Assembly (NCBI GenBank): GCA_964247055.1
Contig: OZ176053.1
Span: 5,456,001 to 5,520,000 of the forward strand
Length of the DNA stretch: 64,000 bases
Direction of reading: 5' to 3'
DNA from: Paragordius varius
Taxonomy: Eukaryota > Nematomorpha
Within the stretch, counting starts at the first letter, position 1. Every line of letters starts with the position of its first letter. The notes beneath the pieces were generated by a model that was not told the origin of the DNA, did no database searches, and worked only from the letters and a program-made list of their open reading frames with translations. Positions 12,001 through 23,160 of the stretch are shown piece after piece. Made by a program: the position numbers and the translations under genes.

Positions 12001-14933
12001 CCTCCAATCAGCTGTTGATCCAACAACTGTTTAACGCGATTATCCTTAGGGTCCGTTATAAAGATATGTATATTTCCGCTCACGGGTTTAAGGTTAACAT
12101 CAACAACCAAAATACGAAATTGAACTAAATTTGTGATAACAAGGTACATACAGTAACAACTTTAACATATAATGCATGAGACCGGTAAAAATATGTTTAA
12201 AAAGGTTTATTATGTAATTAACAAATAAGACTAAAATCATCATTCATTAAAAAAAATTTGCTTCACAAAAAATATTAAAGTAATAAATGGCTTAATGTTA
12301 TCAACATTTTTCGAGTCTATGATCAAAATGGGTTACATATGTCTGTCCGATGTTTGGAATGTAACATGAATTATTTTAAATGGGTCTTTTTGACGTAAAT
12401 TTTAGAACATAAACTAAAATAAACATAATTGGCTTCAGATGGATTTATTAACAAAACCCATTTGTTATCATGTAAAAAGTACCGATAACAATTAACAACG
12501 CCGCTGGGGACAAATTCCACATACGAAAACGGGTTCTCTTATACAAAGTATATATATATATATATATATACTTATCCATCGACAAAATTAAATGTAATGT
12601 AATAAAGATAATTCACCCTTATCCCCAGGTTTATATTTAGGTTTATCGAGTTGAATAAATATGGCGCGTCTTTTGGTGTTAACAAACAGTTGAGTTTGAT
12701 TTCTACGATTGCTCGCTGGGGGCAACGGTCTTGGTCTGGGCGGTCTTATTATAGATGGAGCATTTCTTGAGGGGGGAATCCCTGTATTACGATTATCTAA
12801 AATATTATATTATCAATTATTTTTACCTGTGACTCTGATAGGTTCATTAGAGGTTGTGGTGAAAAGACGCAATGCTACAGAATTTACTGATGGATATTTT
12901 ACGGCTTCTCCCGAACTCAAAGGAAATTGGGTTGGAATCTAAAATAAAATACCGGTAAATAAAATTAACTCTAATTTCGATTTAAATTTTTATAATTAGT
13001 AAATTCATACACATAAATTCTCTATTCAAACAGGTGCAACAATAAATATGTTGTGTATCATATAATTAAATTTAGGGGGTTTTAACCGGTTAAAAAAATG
13101 ATTGGTCCGAGTGCTTAAAGAAGTTTACAATTACAACGAAAGTGTATACACCCGAATTTTAAATAGTCTTTAAATCATTATATATATGCTCAATGATTTT
13201 AAATTATTAACGTAAATTTAATTCTTCATACAAATTATTTTAGATATGCGAGATTATACTTTATTTTACTTTACTGTATTAATTTTATTACCCAAAATTT
13301 AACATAATTTATGCGATTGCGTCAATGTTTGTCTAAAACAATTTCAGAAGATAATAAATAAATTATAATAGGAAAGTGCATAAAAAGAAAAAATTACCCA
13401 CTGGGTATATAAAATATGATTTTGCCATTATAATTATTTTATGTTTTCTAATTTTTTGAAGAAAATCGTGTTAATTTTTTGCTTAAAACAATATTTAAAA
13501 AATGGTTACAAAACTATAAGTAAAAAAAGTATATATAACATTAATTACAAAAATACCTAAATCCTTAATGGCATAATTTTGGTAAATAATTTCGTCATGT
13601 TATAACATGAAAAATTATTTTTTTAAGGCCAGATCAATCATTTAAATTTTTAAACAAACAATCTTTTATTTTAAAAAAATTATTAAAGGCACCTGAAAAC
13701 TAATTTTGTAGGGCTGAACGCCGCTTATTTGATTCGCAGTAGCTTGAGCCAAAACTAAAACTCTATCAACATCAGCTGTTGAGGTATTGGGCTTGTTAAC
13801 ATCGCCGCTTCGGATCAACTGTTGTTTTTCAATAATAAGTTCTGCTCTGATTGGGCCAACGTTTGATGAGGATGGCTCCCTCAGGGATTGAATATAAAAA
13901 TCATATGTGGCACCTGGTCTAATTTGTTTAGGGCCTATGGCTATGTAGGAGCTATTAAATATAGATATTCATTTTTTTAAAAAAAATATGTATGTATTAA
14001 GTATTTTATGTATAGGTATCGGTAGTATTATTAACATTAGACTCAAAAACTATATATATGCCTATCATATTAATATATAACTTTATCATTCACTTTTTAT
14101 TCGTTTTTAACACTTGTGATTCCACCAAACAATTTTAAAAATTTCAAATTTTATATTTAACATTAACATTTTTTTTAGCTTGAATTTTAATCGAGCTAAC
14201 ACTTTTTTATTCAACCTAAAAGAATCATAAAAATTACAAAGGCAACGTGACTCGTAATCAAATTTAATAGTCTTTATCCAAAAAATATAAGCCAATATTT
14301 GACAAATTATAAATATATTAATGTTTTCTATAAAAATGGAATATTAAGTAGTAGAGTTATAATAATTATGTACCCCAATTTTTTCGTTAAATAAAAATAA
14401 TTATTTTTCAAACAAATTGGAATAAAATATATCCTTTTTGTCACACCTTATTAGAAGTACAAAATAATCTACAAATTTATTCAAATTAAAAATGTATTAA
14501 AAATATTCAATCAGATAATTAAGTCAGAATTGGCATACCGAATTTATCATTATTATATAAGGTTTTAACTAAAGCTTATGGGTTACCTAAAATAATAGAT
14601 ATATAACTGGCAGACTTCATATAACCCTTGATTGAATAAGTCCACTTTTCAATTATTTTCATAAATTAGATAAAAAAATATGTATCAAAAAAATACAGTG
14701 TTTTTTAATAAAAATATAAAATACTTTTTGGATATTTCCCTTTCCATACTTTGTTGACTACTAACACTTTCTTGGACCATTATTAAAACGAATGTAGCTA
14801 AAAGGATATTCCAGAATTTAAAATGTGCTAATTGATAAAACCAATTGCCGTTATTTGATTGTTGATATCGTCTGCTACTACTGAGGTGTCCCGAATTTCG
14901 TAAAACAGATGAATATATGGACGGATTCAACAT
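1..14933 (-). CDS. Alpha-2-macroglobulin/thioester-family protein, N-terminal part (partial at left edge)
   Basis: Secreted or surface protease-trap/complement-like protein. Exons read right to left: 14725-14933, 13693-13951, 12827-12938, 12617-12796, 12002-12124, 11504-11761, 10919-10976, 10224-10430, 9756-9927, 8192-8629, 7424-7546, 3405-3596, 2096-2221, 1599-1805, then about 121-1; phases agree through 1599. Residues 1-69 hold a hydrophobic stretch near residue 45 (signal peptide or signal anchor). Macroglobulin-domain hallmarks follow: IAIGPKQIRPGATY (MG1), AIFIQLDKPKYKPGDK and FRILVVDVNLKP (MG2-3), VAEYVLPTFEV, YTFGGTVQGKA (MG4), GPTYFKPGLPY (MG5) and IVAVDKSVQLL just before the bait region. 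The last piece (ARPMAMAAFSRARAPAFG) looks like bait region. About 930 residues are visible; thioester and receptor-binding domains lie outside the window. The step from 1599 to about 121 does not keep phase, so a small exon is probably missed there. Transposon copy 1 sits in the intron 3597-7423. Confidence 0.9.
2555..3345 (-). repeat. Decayed tandem copies of an A2M exon end
   Basis: Three diverged direct copies (about 2555-2700, 2990-3160, 3165-3340) resemble the 3' part of the real exon 3405-3596, around the sequence for RTVIADKLSFRVNQFSANF and its donor. The shared core on the plus strand reads roughly aaatttgcgctaaattgatt, then cgaaacgataatttatccgc. In-frame stops show they are not used. 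The copies also share a downstream stretch (aaaattgcccaata, then a tttcggga-like run) that the real exon lacks. MITE-I copy 1 separates two of them. Confidence 0.6.
2709..2981. mobile_element. MITE-I copy 1 (~273 bp)
   Basis: Inverted terminal repeats of the type tataccatttacarttyaaa at 2709 and, reversed, at 2981. Internal direct repeats of gggtgaatttgaatt lie near the right end. The internal block near 2745-2790 (ttatgtgttttcgggctaa) recurs in reverse orientation in the copy at 40899-41164. There is no coding capacity. Superfamily is not assigned. Confidence 0.6.
4189..6122 (+). CDS. Intron-bearing DDE transposase, copy 1 (590 aa predicted)
   Basis: Catalyses cut-and-paste transposition. 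Proposed exons: 4189-4360, 4385-4522, 4546-4683, 4708-4845, 4870-4998, 5021-5083, 5106-5645, 5668-6122. All seven introns start GT, end AG and are 22-24 nt; splicing gives one frame of 591 codons including the stop. Residues 1 to ~259 contain acidic repeats (IMLDSDYVDENIRPTQN), one per phase-1 exon. Residues ~260-390 hold a basic linker and a helix-turn-helix-like region (FWSDEKKSKAYKIFGNP; LTVDEILNKL; KKTLYKIFKIL). The catalytic core follows: LDESGFSL (D~411), VICDNAPIH (D~489), PPYSPQLNPIE (E~520). Thirty residues separate the second D and the E, shorter than the usual 34 of Tc1. The catalytic part is secure; the N-terminal exons rest on frame logic and need transcript support. Confidence 0.85.
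4230..5030 (+). repeat. Five-unit ~162-bp tandem array inside the transposon
   Basis: The landmark ataatgttag recurs at 4291, 4453, 4614, 4776 and 4938 (steps of 161-162 bp). Each unit is one 46-codon exon plus one 22-24-nt intron. Differences fit that reading. The T-run inside the intron varies by single bases (7-9 Ts), while exon indels are multiples of three: 9 nt lost in unit 5 (DSDYVDE to DVDE) and 3 nt in the last exon (EIGGNE to EIGNE). The same array is at 44278-45078 in copy 2. Confidence 0.85.
6502..6905. mobile_element. MITE-II-related segment carried inside the transposon
   Basis: Region 6502-6905 (and 46550-46953 in copy 2) is recognisably the same sequence as 16490-17065 and, reversed, 19391-19938. 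Shared landmarks are ggatacaacacattcattt, aaattgggaccgtttc and the end ataccccatttgaatc. Compared with the free copies it lacks the part just inside the left end. It lies downstream of the transposase stop and has no recognisable coding role. Confidence 0.65.
12797..12826 (-). other. 30-nt micro-intron in the A2M-like gene
   Basis: GTAAAA...ATTTTAG, 30 nt, between exons 12827-12938 and 12617-12796. Removing it joins ...EPIRVT to DNRNTGIPPSR and keeps the frame into the strongly conserved AIFIQLDKPKYKPGDK segment; read through, the frame is wrong. It is the longest of the micro-introns found. Confidence 0.85.
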
Positions 14934-16489
14934 TAAAAAATTTTGTGTCCAATTTATTTTTCCAAATCGAATATCTACAAAAAATATTTTTAAGTCTTAT
15001 ATATTAACATTTTTTAGATTATGATCCGAAATTTAATTGACATATAAACGCTTATACTCCAATAATTATTGCAAATTAAACTTTAACAAAATTATGGAAG
15101 GATATAGTTTTAAAAAGTAAAAAATATATTTTATCTGTATAATAATAAGAAAATTAAATGTTTTGTCGTTCAATAATTGTATATTTAACCGAAGATTGAA
15201 ATCCTATGTTAATATATAATTAATCAAAATTAACAAGTGGTTTGAAAAAATATGTTGATGGTTGCACCATAAATGCGTTTTCAAAGGTCAACATTAATAA
15301 CAAAATTGGTCATAAAAATGAACTTAAAACAAATATCGCCTAACATTTCATTTTTTTAAAATTTAACTTCAATTTCATATTTAATATTTTAAGTCTATTG
15401 GATTCGGCTAATACTATTATGATATAAAAACATAACAAAAAAATTATTTAAAACCGATTAGAATTTAGATTTTGACCAAATATATACAGATATCTTTTGG
15501 AAGCCATAATAGCATTATATAACAATAAAACATAGAAATTATTTTTCATTTTTATGATAAATTTCTATATTTTGGTCAATGGATACATGTATGGAATGAA
15601 GTTTTTAATAATTTACGCTATTTCTCTTGCATCTCAATTAGCTAATACTACAAAAACATAGGGTTGATTCAAAAATAAGATTGTTGGTAAATATTATATT
15701 GACATATGTTTATTATCCAAGATAATACTAAAATCAGCGTTTATTAATTTAACTAGATGAGATTTTTTTAGTAATTGGGGTAGTTTTATATTCGAAGTCT
15801 CAATATTGTAAATAAAGTACAATGTTCAAATTTTTAGTTAAAATTTGATTAAACATTGTTCTCATGTATTAAATAAAAAATTATATTTTTTACAGGGTTA
15901 GGACTAAACAGCTCCAAAACGCGATTGAATCGAACAGCTGATATTAAAAAAAGTTTTTGCTGGAACGTAGTCTGAAACTTTAAAATTAATTATTTACTAT
16001 TTTTAAGATAATATAAATTTATTTGCCAGTTGCATTAGCGATTAAAACGATTTAAGGAAAAAATTGGAGACAATAAAGTTTCAGGTGTTTTTTACAATTA
16101 TACATTTTTAAAAAAAATAAATTGCGTCTAAAAGGTTAAGAAATCTATTTTAAATTCAGCTTAATACCTTTACTTTTTAAGATAAATTATAAATCGCTCT
16201 GGGATATAAAACTACTACAAAAGGTAAATGGAGTGTTTTTTTGTATGAGGAAAAACATTAATATATCCCATATAAAACGTTGCTGAATTTTGAGAGAGAA
16301 TGAAAGTAATCTTTTTTTATACAAAATTTATTTTCAACGCAAAATTTAGCATATACTATTTTTCGAGCATCACGGTTTTTGCAAAAATTCTTATAAAGTA
16401 TAAATTTTTGGGTGGCCATATTAAATAAATATATGATGAAAACCAACATTTTGAATTTAAGATATAAGCCACTTATTTCACATTTTTCA

Positions 16490-17065
16490 TTAACACTTGG
16501 ATTCAACACACTCATTTTAGTCTTTCGATTCAAATTGGGGTAGTTGACCCCAGGCTTGTTTAAAATTAAATTCGTAAAAAAATATAGAAGGAATCGAAAC
16601 CATGGCAAAATTTTGCACTTAACTAACATCAATAAACCGAAATATATAAAAAATTTTATTCAAAAATACTTGATATTACATATTTTAAGTTAAAACCGAA
16701 AGGTAAAAATTTCGTCAACGTGATATGTGTCAAATTGTAAAATTGAAAAATTATACAAACTAAACCGCTTTTTCTATTTCTATCAATGTTAATGTTATTT
16801 ATATAAAAAATTAGCTTTAGTTTTACTCTTAAAATTAAATAAAGACGATATTTTGCAAAAATTTTGTAAAATAAAAATGGCGTCGAAGTAGTTTGAGATG
16901 GAGCTTTTTTTCCAAAACAAAATTTTATCAAGATATTTTGGCATATTTATATAATATTTAGAAGCATAAATTTAAATTGGGACCGTTTCCTTCAGTAGTT
17001 TTTTAAAAATATCAATTTAAATTTAGTTTGGGGTTTTTAGATACCCCAATTTGAATCGAAGTGTT
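16490..17065. mobile_element. MITE-II copy (~575 bp)
   Basis: Ends carry inverted repeats of the type ttaacactt followed by cgattcaaattggggta (right end 17040-17062; left-side match 16518-16541). Internal sequence matches 19391-19938 in reverse orientation and the transposon passenger at 6502-6905. Non-coding. Confidence 0.65.
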
Positions 17066-18139
17066 AACATCAATCAAAAATATTTATTTCAATCAAATGC
17101 AACTGAAACCATTTTTTATTTGAACGCCACATTTTTTGACTTTCAACGTTTTTCATCTAAACTAAACATTATTTTCACATAACTATATAAAAACAATAGA
17201 ATTTTTGACTCATTAACATTCTTAACTGGGAATCGCTATGTAAACCATCATTTTCAAAATATGCCATATTTATTTATATAAAAATTTAAAATTTACGAAA
17301 TAATATATCGTTGATGAATTAAAAAAATTCATCCGTGAATTATTAGAATGTGTCAATATAGCCTAAATATGATATGTTTTTTTAACTTATGGGCTAAATT
17401 AAAATAAAGTGTCGATTTTGAAGTGGAATAAAATTTTAAAAATTTTAGCATTTTAAATTCACACAATCAGATACTAAATAAAACAATCGACCATTTAAAA
17501 AATAAGCATTCAACGATAAAGATCACTTTAAATGTTGTTTTGAATAAGTATGGGATAATTAATTGACCAAATAATTTGAGAAACCAATAGCTTCTATATA
17601 ATTATTCAACGTCATGATTTAATATTTTTCTATTGGCTAATTATAAAAATTTTCACAACCTTTTTAGACCGAAACTCCTAGAATAATACCAAGAATAATA
17701 CCAATATTCGACAAATTGTTTATAAAGTTGTAAAAGAAATTGACCGTTTTTGTTAAGATCGCAAAATTTGATACATTTTGCGTAAATAGTATTGATATGA
17801 ATACCTGAAATATGAATAAATAATTTGTAGGATTGTCCAAAAACTTTGTAAAATTAATCAACAAAATTAAATGTTTTTCGTAAAACGACATCTGGATAAC
17901 ATAATATGTTAAAATTTAACCGAAAAACGCATTTTTACATGCGTAAGCTAAAAATTATTCGAAAGCTTATAGTAAGGTATCTAAAATGTATTTCATTAAA
18001 AATTTATGTGTAAAACTGTATTATTCAATTTTATATTTATGAAAATAAGAAAACGCTAGAATTATACTCTATCCATATATGTATTAAATAATAGCATTTT
18101 TAATATATATTTTTATAAATCTCAAATTTATTTTATCGA

Positions 18140-18472
18140 CAGGGGTGTCCAGCGCCCGCATGCGACCTTCCAGATATTTTATGGGACCCACTAAAAATTT
18201 GGGAAATTATTAAATAAATAAAAAATTTCATGATTCACAAAAATATTGCTAATGATAAAATATATCTTATTAATATTATTTTTTTAATTTTTAAATGTAC
18301 CAATTGGGCAAACTAGCGATTGGTAAATTGTTTTTATGTATTAGTAATATTTTTACAGTATGTGGATAATTAATAAAAAAATATTAAAGACATATATTTT
18401 TTTGATTGCTTCCCATCGTATTTTTTAGGTTTATAAATCAAGCGGCGAGGGCATTTTTGTTGAGCACCCTTG
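18140..18472. mobile_element. hAT-type MITE (~333 bp)
   Basis: Left end caggggtgtccagcgcccgc and right end tgagcacccttg form imperfect inverted repeats of the CAGGGGTG type seen in hAT elements, with GC-rich ends in AT-rich DNA. The flanking 8 bp do not match, so the duplication has decayed or the boundaries are slightly off. No coding content. Confidence 0.45.
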
Positions 18473-19390
18473 TTTTAAAAATTACATTTGCTAAATAATA
18501 ACGCATTTTTGTCGTCATTGGCATTTCCTTGTGTAACAATTTGTAAAACAAAACTATTTTAAATCCAGAAATAGATTATTTTTTGTGACATAAATATAAA
18601 TATATTAGTATTTAATCAAAGATAAAGTTGTAAAATTTATTTTATCAGGTTTAAGTAAATATAATGAAATATAACTTACATCATACTGATAAAGCGACTA
18701 TAAATGGAAAACAATGATTATAAAAATATTTTAAAATATATAAATTAATGTTACCTTTATAACTTTTGTTTTCCTTTTTATCTTTTGGTGTTTTGGTGCC
18801 AATTCAAATTTTATTAATGCTTTTTTGAAAGTTGCAGCTTGTTCTTAACATCAAAAAGTCGACTTTTTGTTTTCATTCTTATAAAATATTTTTTATTATA
18901 CCGTGTCAAAAAATAACTAATGAAATATTTATATTTTGTTATAAAAATTATCAGGATTATTTTGGGCTTTTGGTTTTGGCTTTTACGCGATAAGAAAATT
19001 ACGTTAAACAATACATTTAAATCAGAAAATCACAAATTTTTTAGTTCTTCTAAAATGGGTAGTTCTTTCATATTAAAAGTAAAATTGTCAAGATTGCGCC
19101 ATATAAATTTATGCATGCAAAGTTCTATATAAATTCAATATATTAGTTTACTACCTTTTCACTTTTTTGTCCTAGTTTACCTTTTTGTTAGTTTTACCAT
19201 AGCTGAATTTTGTTAAATTTAGAAAAAAAGCTTATATTTTTTACAGATTTGTTACTTTTAGAGTCTAAGGCAGCAAAATATTTTAGAAACATAGAGCTAA
19301 TATTGAAATAGAATTATATTAAATATTTGGTAAGATGTAGACTAAAAACTTTATTTATTTGCATTTTTTAGCCATATATTGGAATAGCTA

Positions 19391-19938
19391 TTAACACTTT
19401 GATTCAAATTGGGTTATCTAAATACCCTAGAATTAATCAAAGTTAGTATTTTTAAAAAAACTCCTGAAGGAAACGGTGGCAATTTAAATTTATGCTTCTA
19501 TCCCAATATAATTATAAAAATATCCCAAAATTTCTAAATAAAATTTTGTTTTTAAAAAATGTTCCATGTAATAACTTAGAGGCCATTTTTATTTTACAAC
19601 ATTTTTCCAAAATATCATCGACATTTAATTTTAAGGGTAAAATTAAAGCTTTTTTATATAAATTACATCTAATATTGATAAAAATAAAAAACGCTGTTTA
19701 TTTTGTATTATTAATTTTCAATTTTTCTATTCCACACACATAATGTTGATTAAATTTTTACCTTTTGATTTTAGCTTAAATTAATTAATATATTTATAAA
19801 TAAAATTTTTTGCATATTTCGGTTTATGTTATATAAGTGTAAAATTTTGCCATGGTTTTGATTCCTTCCATATTTTCTTGAAGGGTATTTAACTACCCCA
19901 ATTTCAATCGAAGGACTAAAATGAATGTGTTGTATCCA
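19391..19938. mobile_element. MITE-II copy (~550 bp), inverted relative to the 16.5-kb copy
   Basis: Starts ttaacactttgattcaaat and ends around ccaatttcaatcgaagg, with ggactaaaatgaatgtgttg beyond. It matches 16490-17065 along its length in reverse orientation with moderate divergence, so both are old insertions. Confidence 0.65.
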
Positions 19939-20139
19939 GGTGAAGTGGAATTTTCGCAATTTTTTATTTTTTAGAAAATGCGCCTAAAAGGCTAAAGAAA
20001 GTATATTTTGAATTCGAAATGTCAAGAACTATTTTAGATAAAAAAATTTAAATCCCCTAGGGATATTAAATTCCAAAAAGTACTGTGTTAAAAATAAATT
20101 TAAAAAATTTTTTTTGGCAAACTTTTGTTGAAACTCTTT

Positions 20140-21550
20140 CATACTATTTAAAGAATAATTTAATGGTAAAATTTGGCATAAGACAAATAAAACGGCTTTT
20201 ATATAATTCGATGATGCTGAACGTTTTTATCACCTTACAATATTTAAAATATTTATTCTTTTCTTATGTTAAATAGAAATTGACTTTTTTTAAATAGATT
20301 TACCAAAATTTTAAACCAAACGAGCCCTTAATGAATTTTCAAGTGATAGAAAAGTTTAGCTTTTATAAAATATATATAAATTAAAAATATTTTCAAGAGT
20401 TTTTAACCGTTTGTTTCATGGCTTAAAATAATATGAATTATAAATGAAAATATATTTTTTTCAAAGCGCATTTTATAAAAATCTTATTTGATAAAATTTA
20501 ACATAGTTATAGCGGAATGTATGCAATGCGGATCTTATCCATTTTAAACCAGCGAAAAAAATTGGGGCTTCCGGAACCTATAAATTTAAATTTTTTTAGC
20601 AATTTTTTGACATATACATATATATATATATATATATGTTAAAGCGATTTTGTACTGTTTCTCACCTGCTTCAAGATACAAACTCGCTTCACCAGAATTA
20701 TCGTATAAACTAAATTTTTCCTATGCTTGTTTTATTAATAAGTTTTAAAGGATAGAGCTAAGCCGCTAAAAACATTTATCTTAATGTGTAGTTTACGATA
20801 ATTTACGGTAAAGTTAAAAAAAACTTGCCTATCCCAAATCGAAATGGGATTCACCAAAAAAATTCAAAGAGCCGTAAAAAATATCATCTTGCCTCAAGGG
20901 CCAACAGGAAAGTGACACAAAAATTATATTGATGAAATATATATTCTGAGATCAAATTTTTTCATTATTATCATGGGTCTTTTGGTTTTGTCTCTTACGA
21001 GTGATTTATGAATGTTATCCACAGTTTTTGGTAATTGTTTAATAGCACTCATTTTTTTAAAATAAGTTTTTTTGATGAAAGCTAAATGCTTCTTTAAAAT
21101 ATCACTATATATCATAAACTAAATTTCTAAAATAAATTAAAATTCCGAAATTTCCATTATTCGCTAGCTAAAATGGGTTAGTTTTTTAAAAATACACTCA
21201 AAAATGACGAAATGGGCAATAATGTATTTAAATAAATGCAAAATTTTGATTACAACTATTTAACATACTTTTTCAAATTATATTTTAGCACGATTTTGAC
21301 GTACCCCCTATTTTGAGCATGATGGAAACGTAAGAAACGCTTAAGATATAATAAAACCTCTCTTTCATATAATTTGATGAACGTTTCTATCATCTCGGAA
21401 CTTCCTTCAAAATATTTATTCGCCGTCAAATTTCTGTTAAATATAAATTGAATTACAAATTTTTTAAAGCGACAGAAATATTTAGCATTATCACATAATA
21501 TGAAGCATTTTACTATATCATTAAGCGTTTTCAAGATTGTTTCCACCATC
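20140..21550. repeat. Pair of diverged direct repeats
   Basis: About 20140-20410 and 21320-21550 share an order of landmarks: atataattcgatga, gaacgttt, aaaatatttattc, tgttaaat, then a ttttcaaga stretch. Both have partly open frames, but no family is recognised. They are probably fragments of an unidentified repeat. Confidence 0.35.
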
Positions 21551-22572
21551 CCATAAATAGTGAATTACGCTTTAACAAAGTTTTACAATTAGTTTTTTTT
21601 GAAATGTGAACTTTTAAAAATTGTTTTTATTTAAAATTAACCATAATATATTAAAATTTTTCACAAATATTATTTTGCTGCTTTTATGTTTTTTTTCGAT
21701 TTAGTGATATTTTTGGAAGAATTTTTTCACTAATTTTTTTCTAAACAAAATGTGCGCAAACTATGCCAATTAGGGGCGAGTTACTGTAAGTGATGATAAC
21801 TTTAGTTCTCGCTGCAACACAAAGGCACCATGATTACATAAATACATTTCTATCAGAATATATGTATTGCATAGAATATATTGTATCTCCCTATTATGGA
21901 CGTAGTAATTATAAAAAACCACACATTTGAAGAAATTTTCACCCAGAATAAATAAATCAGAAAATGTATTAAATATTTAATGACCATAAAAAGCATCATG
22001 AATTTAATACATTTTTTATAGTATATAATTTCTAAAAATATTTCTTTATGTGCTGTTTATATTATTAAGAAATTATAGTTTTATATTTTTCTCAGAATTT
22101 GATTACTCTATAAATTCATTTATTAACCCTTTTTATTGATTCAACATGTGTTACATGTGATCTCAAACAATCGAGGTGGACAATTTTTGTTTGTATGGGA
22201 CGCAAGGACTCACAAAATTATGGTTCTACGATTGATATCTACAGAAAGAAAATAGGTATTTTTCTCGTTTATTTAGGGAAACATGTTAATAAACATTTTT
22301 CTGAAAGGCGATCAGTATTTAAAACTAAGGTCCAAATAATGGATCAAAGATCTAAATCATCCAAAGTAGTTTCATTTTTAACTATAGGAATTTTTTTTAT
22401 TTATTATGTGTTTAATTCTTATTATGATCGTTATGTATGGAGCATTTTATTTATATTTAAACTAAATTTTATTTATATGGTTAACAATCTCGGCAATAAC
22501 TATCACAAAATAAAATAAATTTTTAATATATTAATATACAAGAACTGTCTTAAATAGAAATGTAGCTTGCTT

Positions 22573-22756
22573 TCTGACGCCCGGTTCATTACTGCATGAT
22601 GGCGCCTCCTACCCTTCCATGCGACCCCTTACATTTTAAAAAAATAATCCAATTTAAACCGTCATGACCACTCAAATGATTTTTATGTGTTTTAATAATA
22701 ACTTTTAAAAACACTCCGTCCATTAACCCCCTTTCCTCCCTCTAGCTATACCTCTG
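22573..22756. mobile_element. Diverged hAT-type MITE, relative of 49641-49887
   Basis: Shares the core cttccatgcgaccccttac and the right end tctagctatacctctg with the element at 49641-49887. The left end is degraded. It is shorter than the other copy and has no coding content. Confidence 0.5.
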
Positions 22757-23160
22757 CTCTCAAAAAAATCTTTCATACCATCCTTTATTAATGCTGCAAA
22801 CGCCGTATATCACTGTCACCATATAAATATTTCTAAATAATGGTGAAAGGGAAATATCAAATAATATACAATTTATTATATGGATATAATAATAAAATGG
22901 ATCACATATGGTTTAGGACTATTTTTTAAGGTTTAATATATTCATTTAAAATATAAAATACCACCAATTTTTATAATCCCATAGTTTTTATATTTTGATC
23001 AGTTTGTCGGTTTTTCGAATGCAATACAGCAGAGTTATATATGTAAAATATATATTATGCGGAACACGCAATATCATTTTCGTACTTATTAACAAACAAT
23101 TAATTATCAGTCGTTTTTTGATTGTAGTCAATTTGGATAAAAAATGGGAATAGATAAGAG

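Larger units (their letters stand above)
14934..23160. other. 8.2-kb intergenic region, repeat-rich, no convincing gene
   Basis: Between the A2M start and the SLC41 stop I see only AT-rich DNA with two MITE-II copies, two hAT-type MITEs, a short (TA)n run near 20621-20637, and a pair of diverged direct repeats (about 20140-20410 and 21320-21550). Open frames up to 124 codons occur but show no family resemblance and no splice structure. The part next to 14934 should hold the A2M promoter; no element is recognisable. Confidence 0.6.

Noticed and set aside
12709-12942. Plus-strand 77-aa open frame
   Set aside because: It lies over A2M exons 12617-12796 and 12827-12938 on the other strand, which match macroglobulin motifs.
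16258-16931. Minus-strand open frames of 91 and 124 codons
   Set aside because: They lie largely within a MITE-II copy, and the other copies do not keep the frames open.
22195-22518. 107-aa plus-strand open frame as a possible small membrane protein
   Set aside because: No recognisable family, no splice context, and hydrophobic stretches are expected from T-rich DNA by chance.
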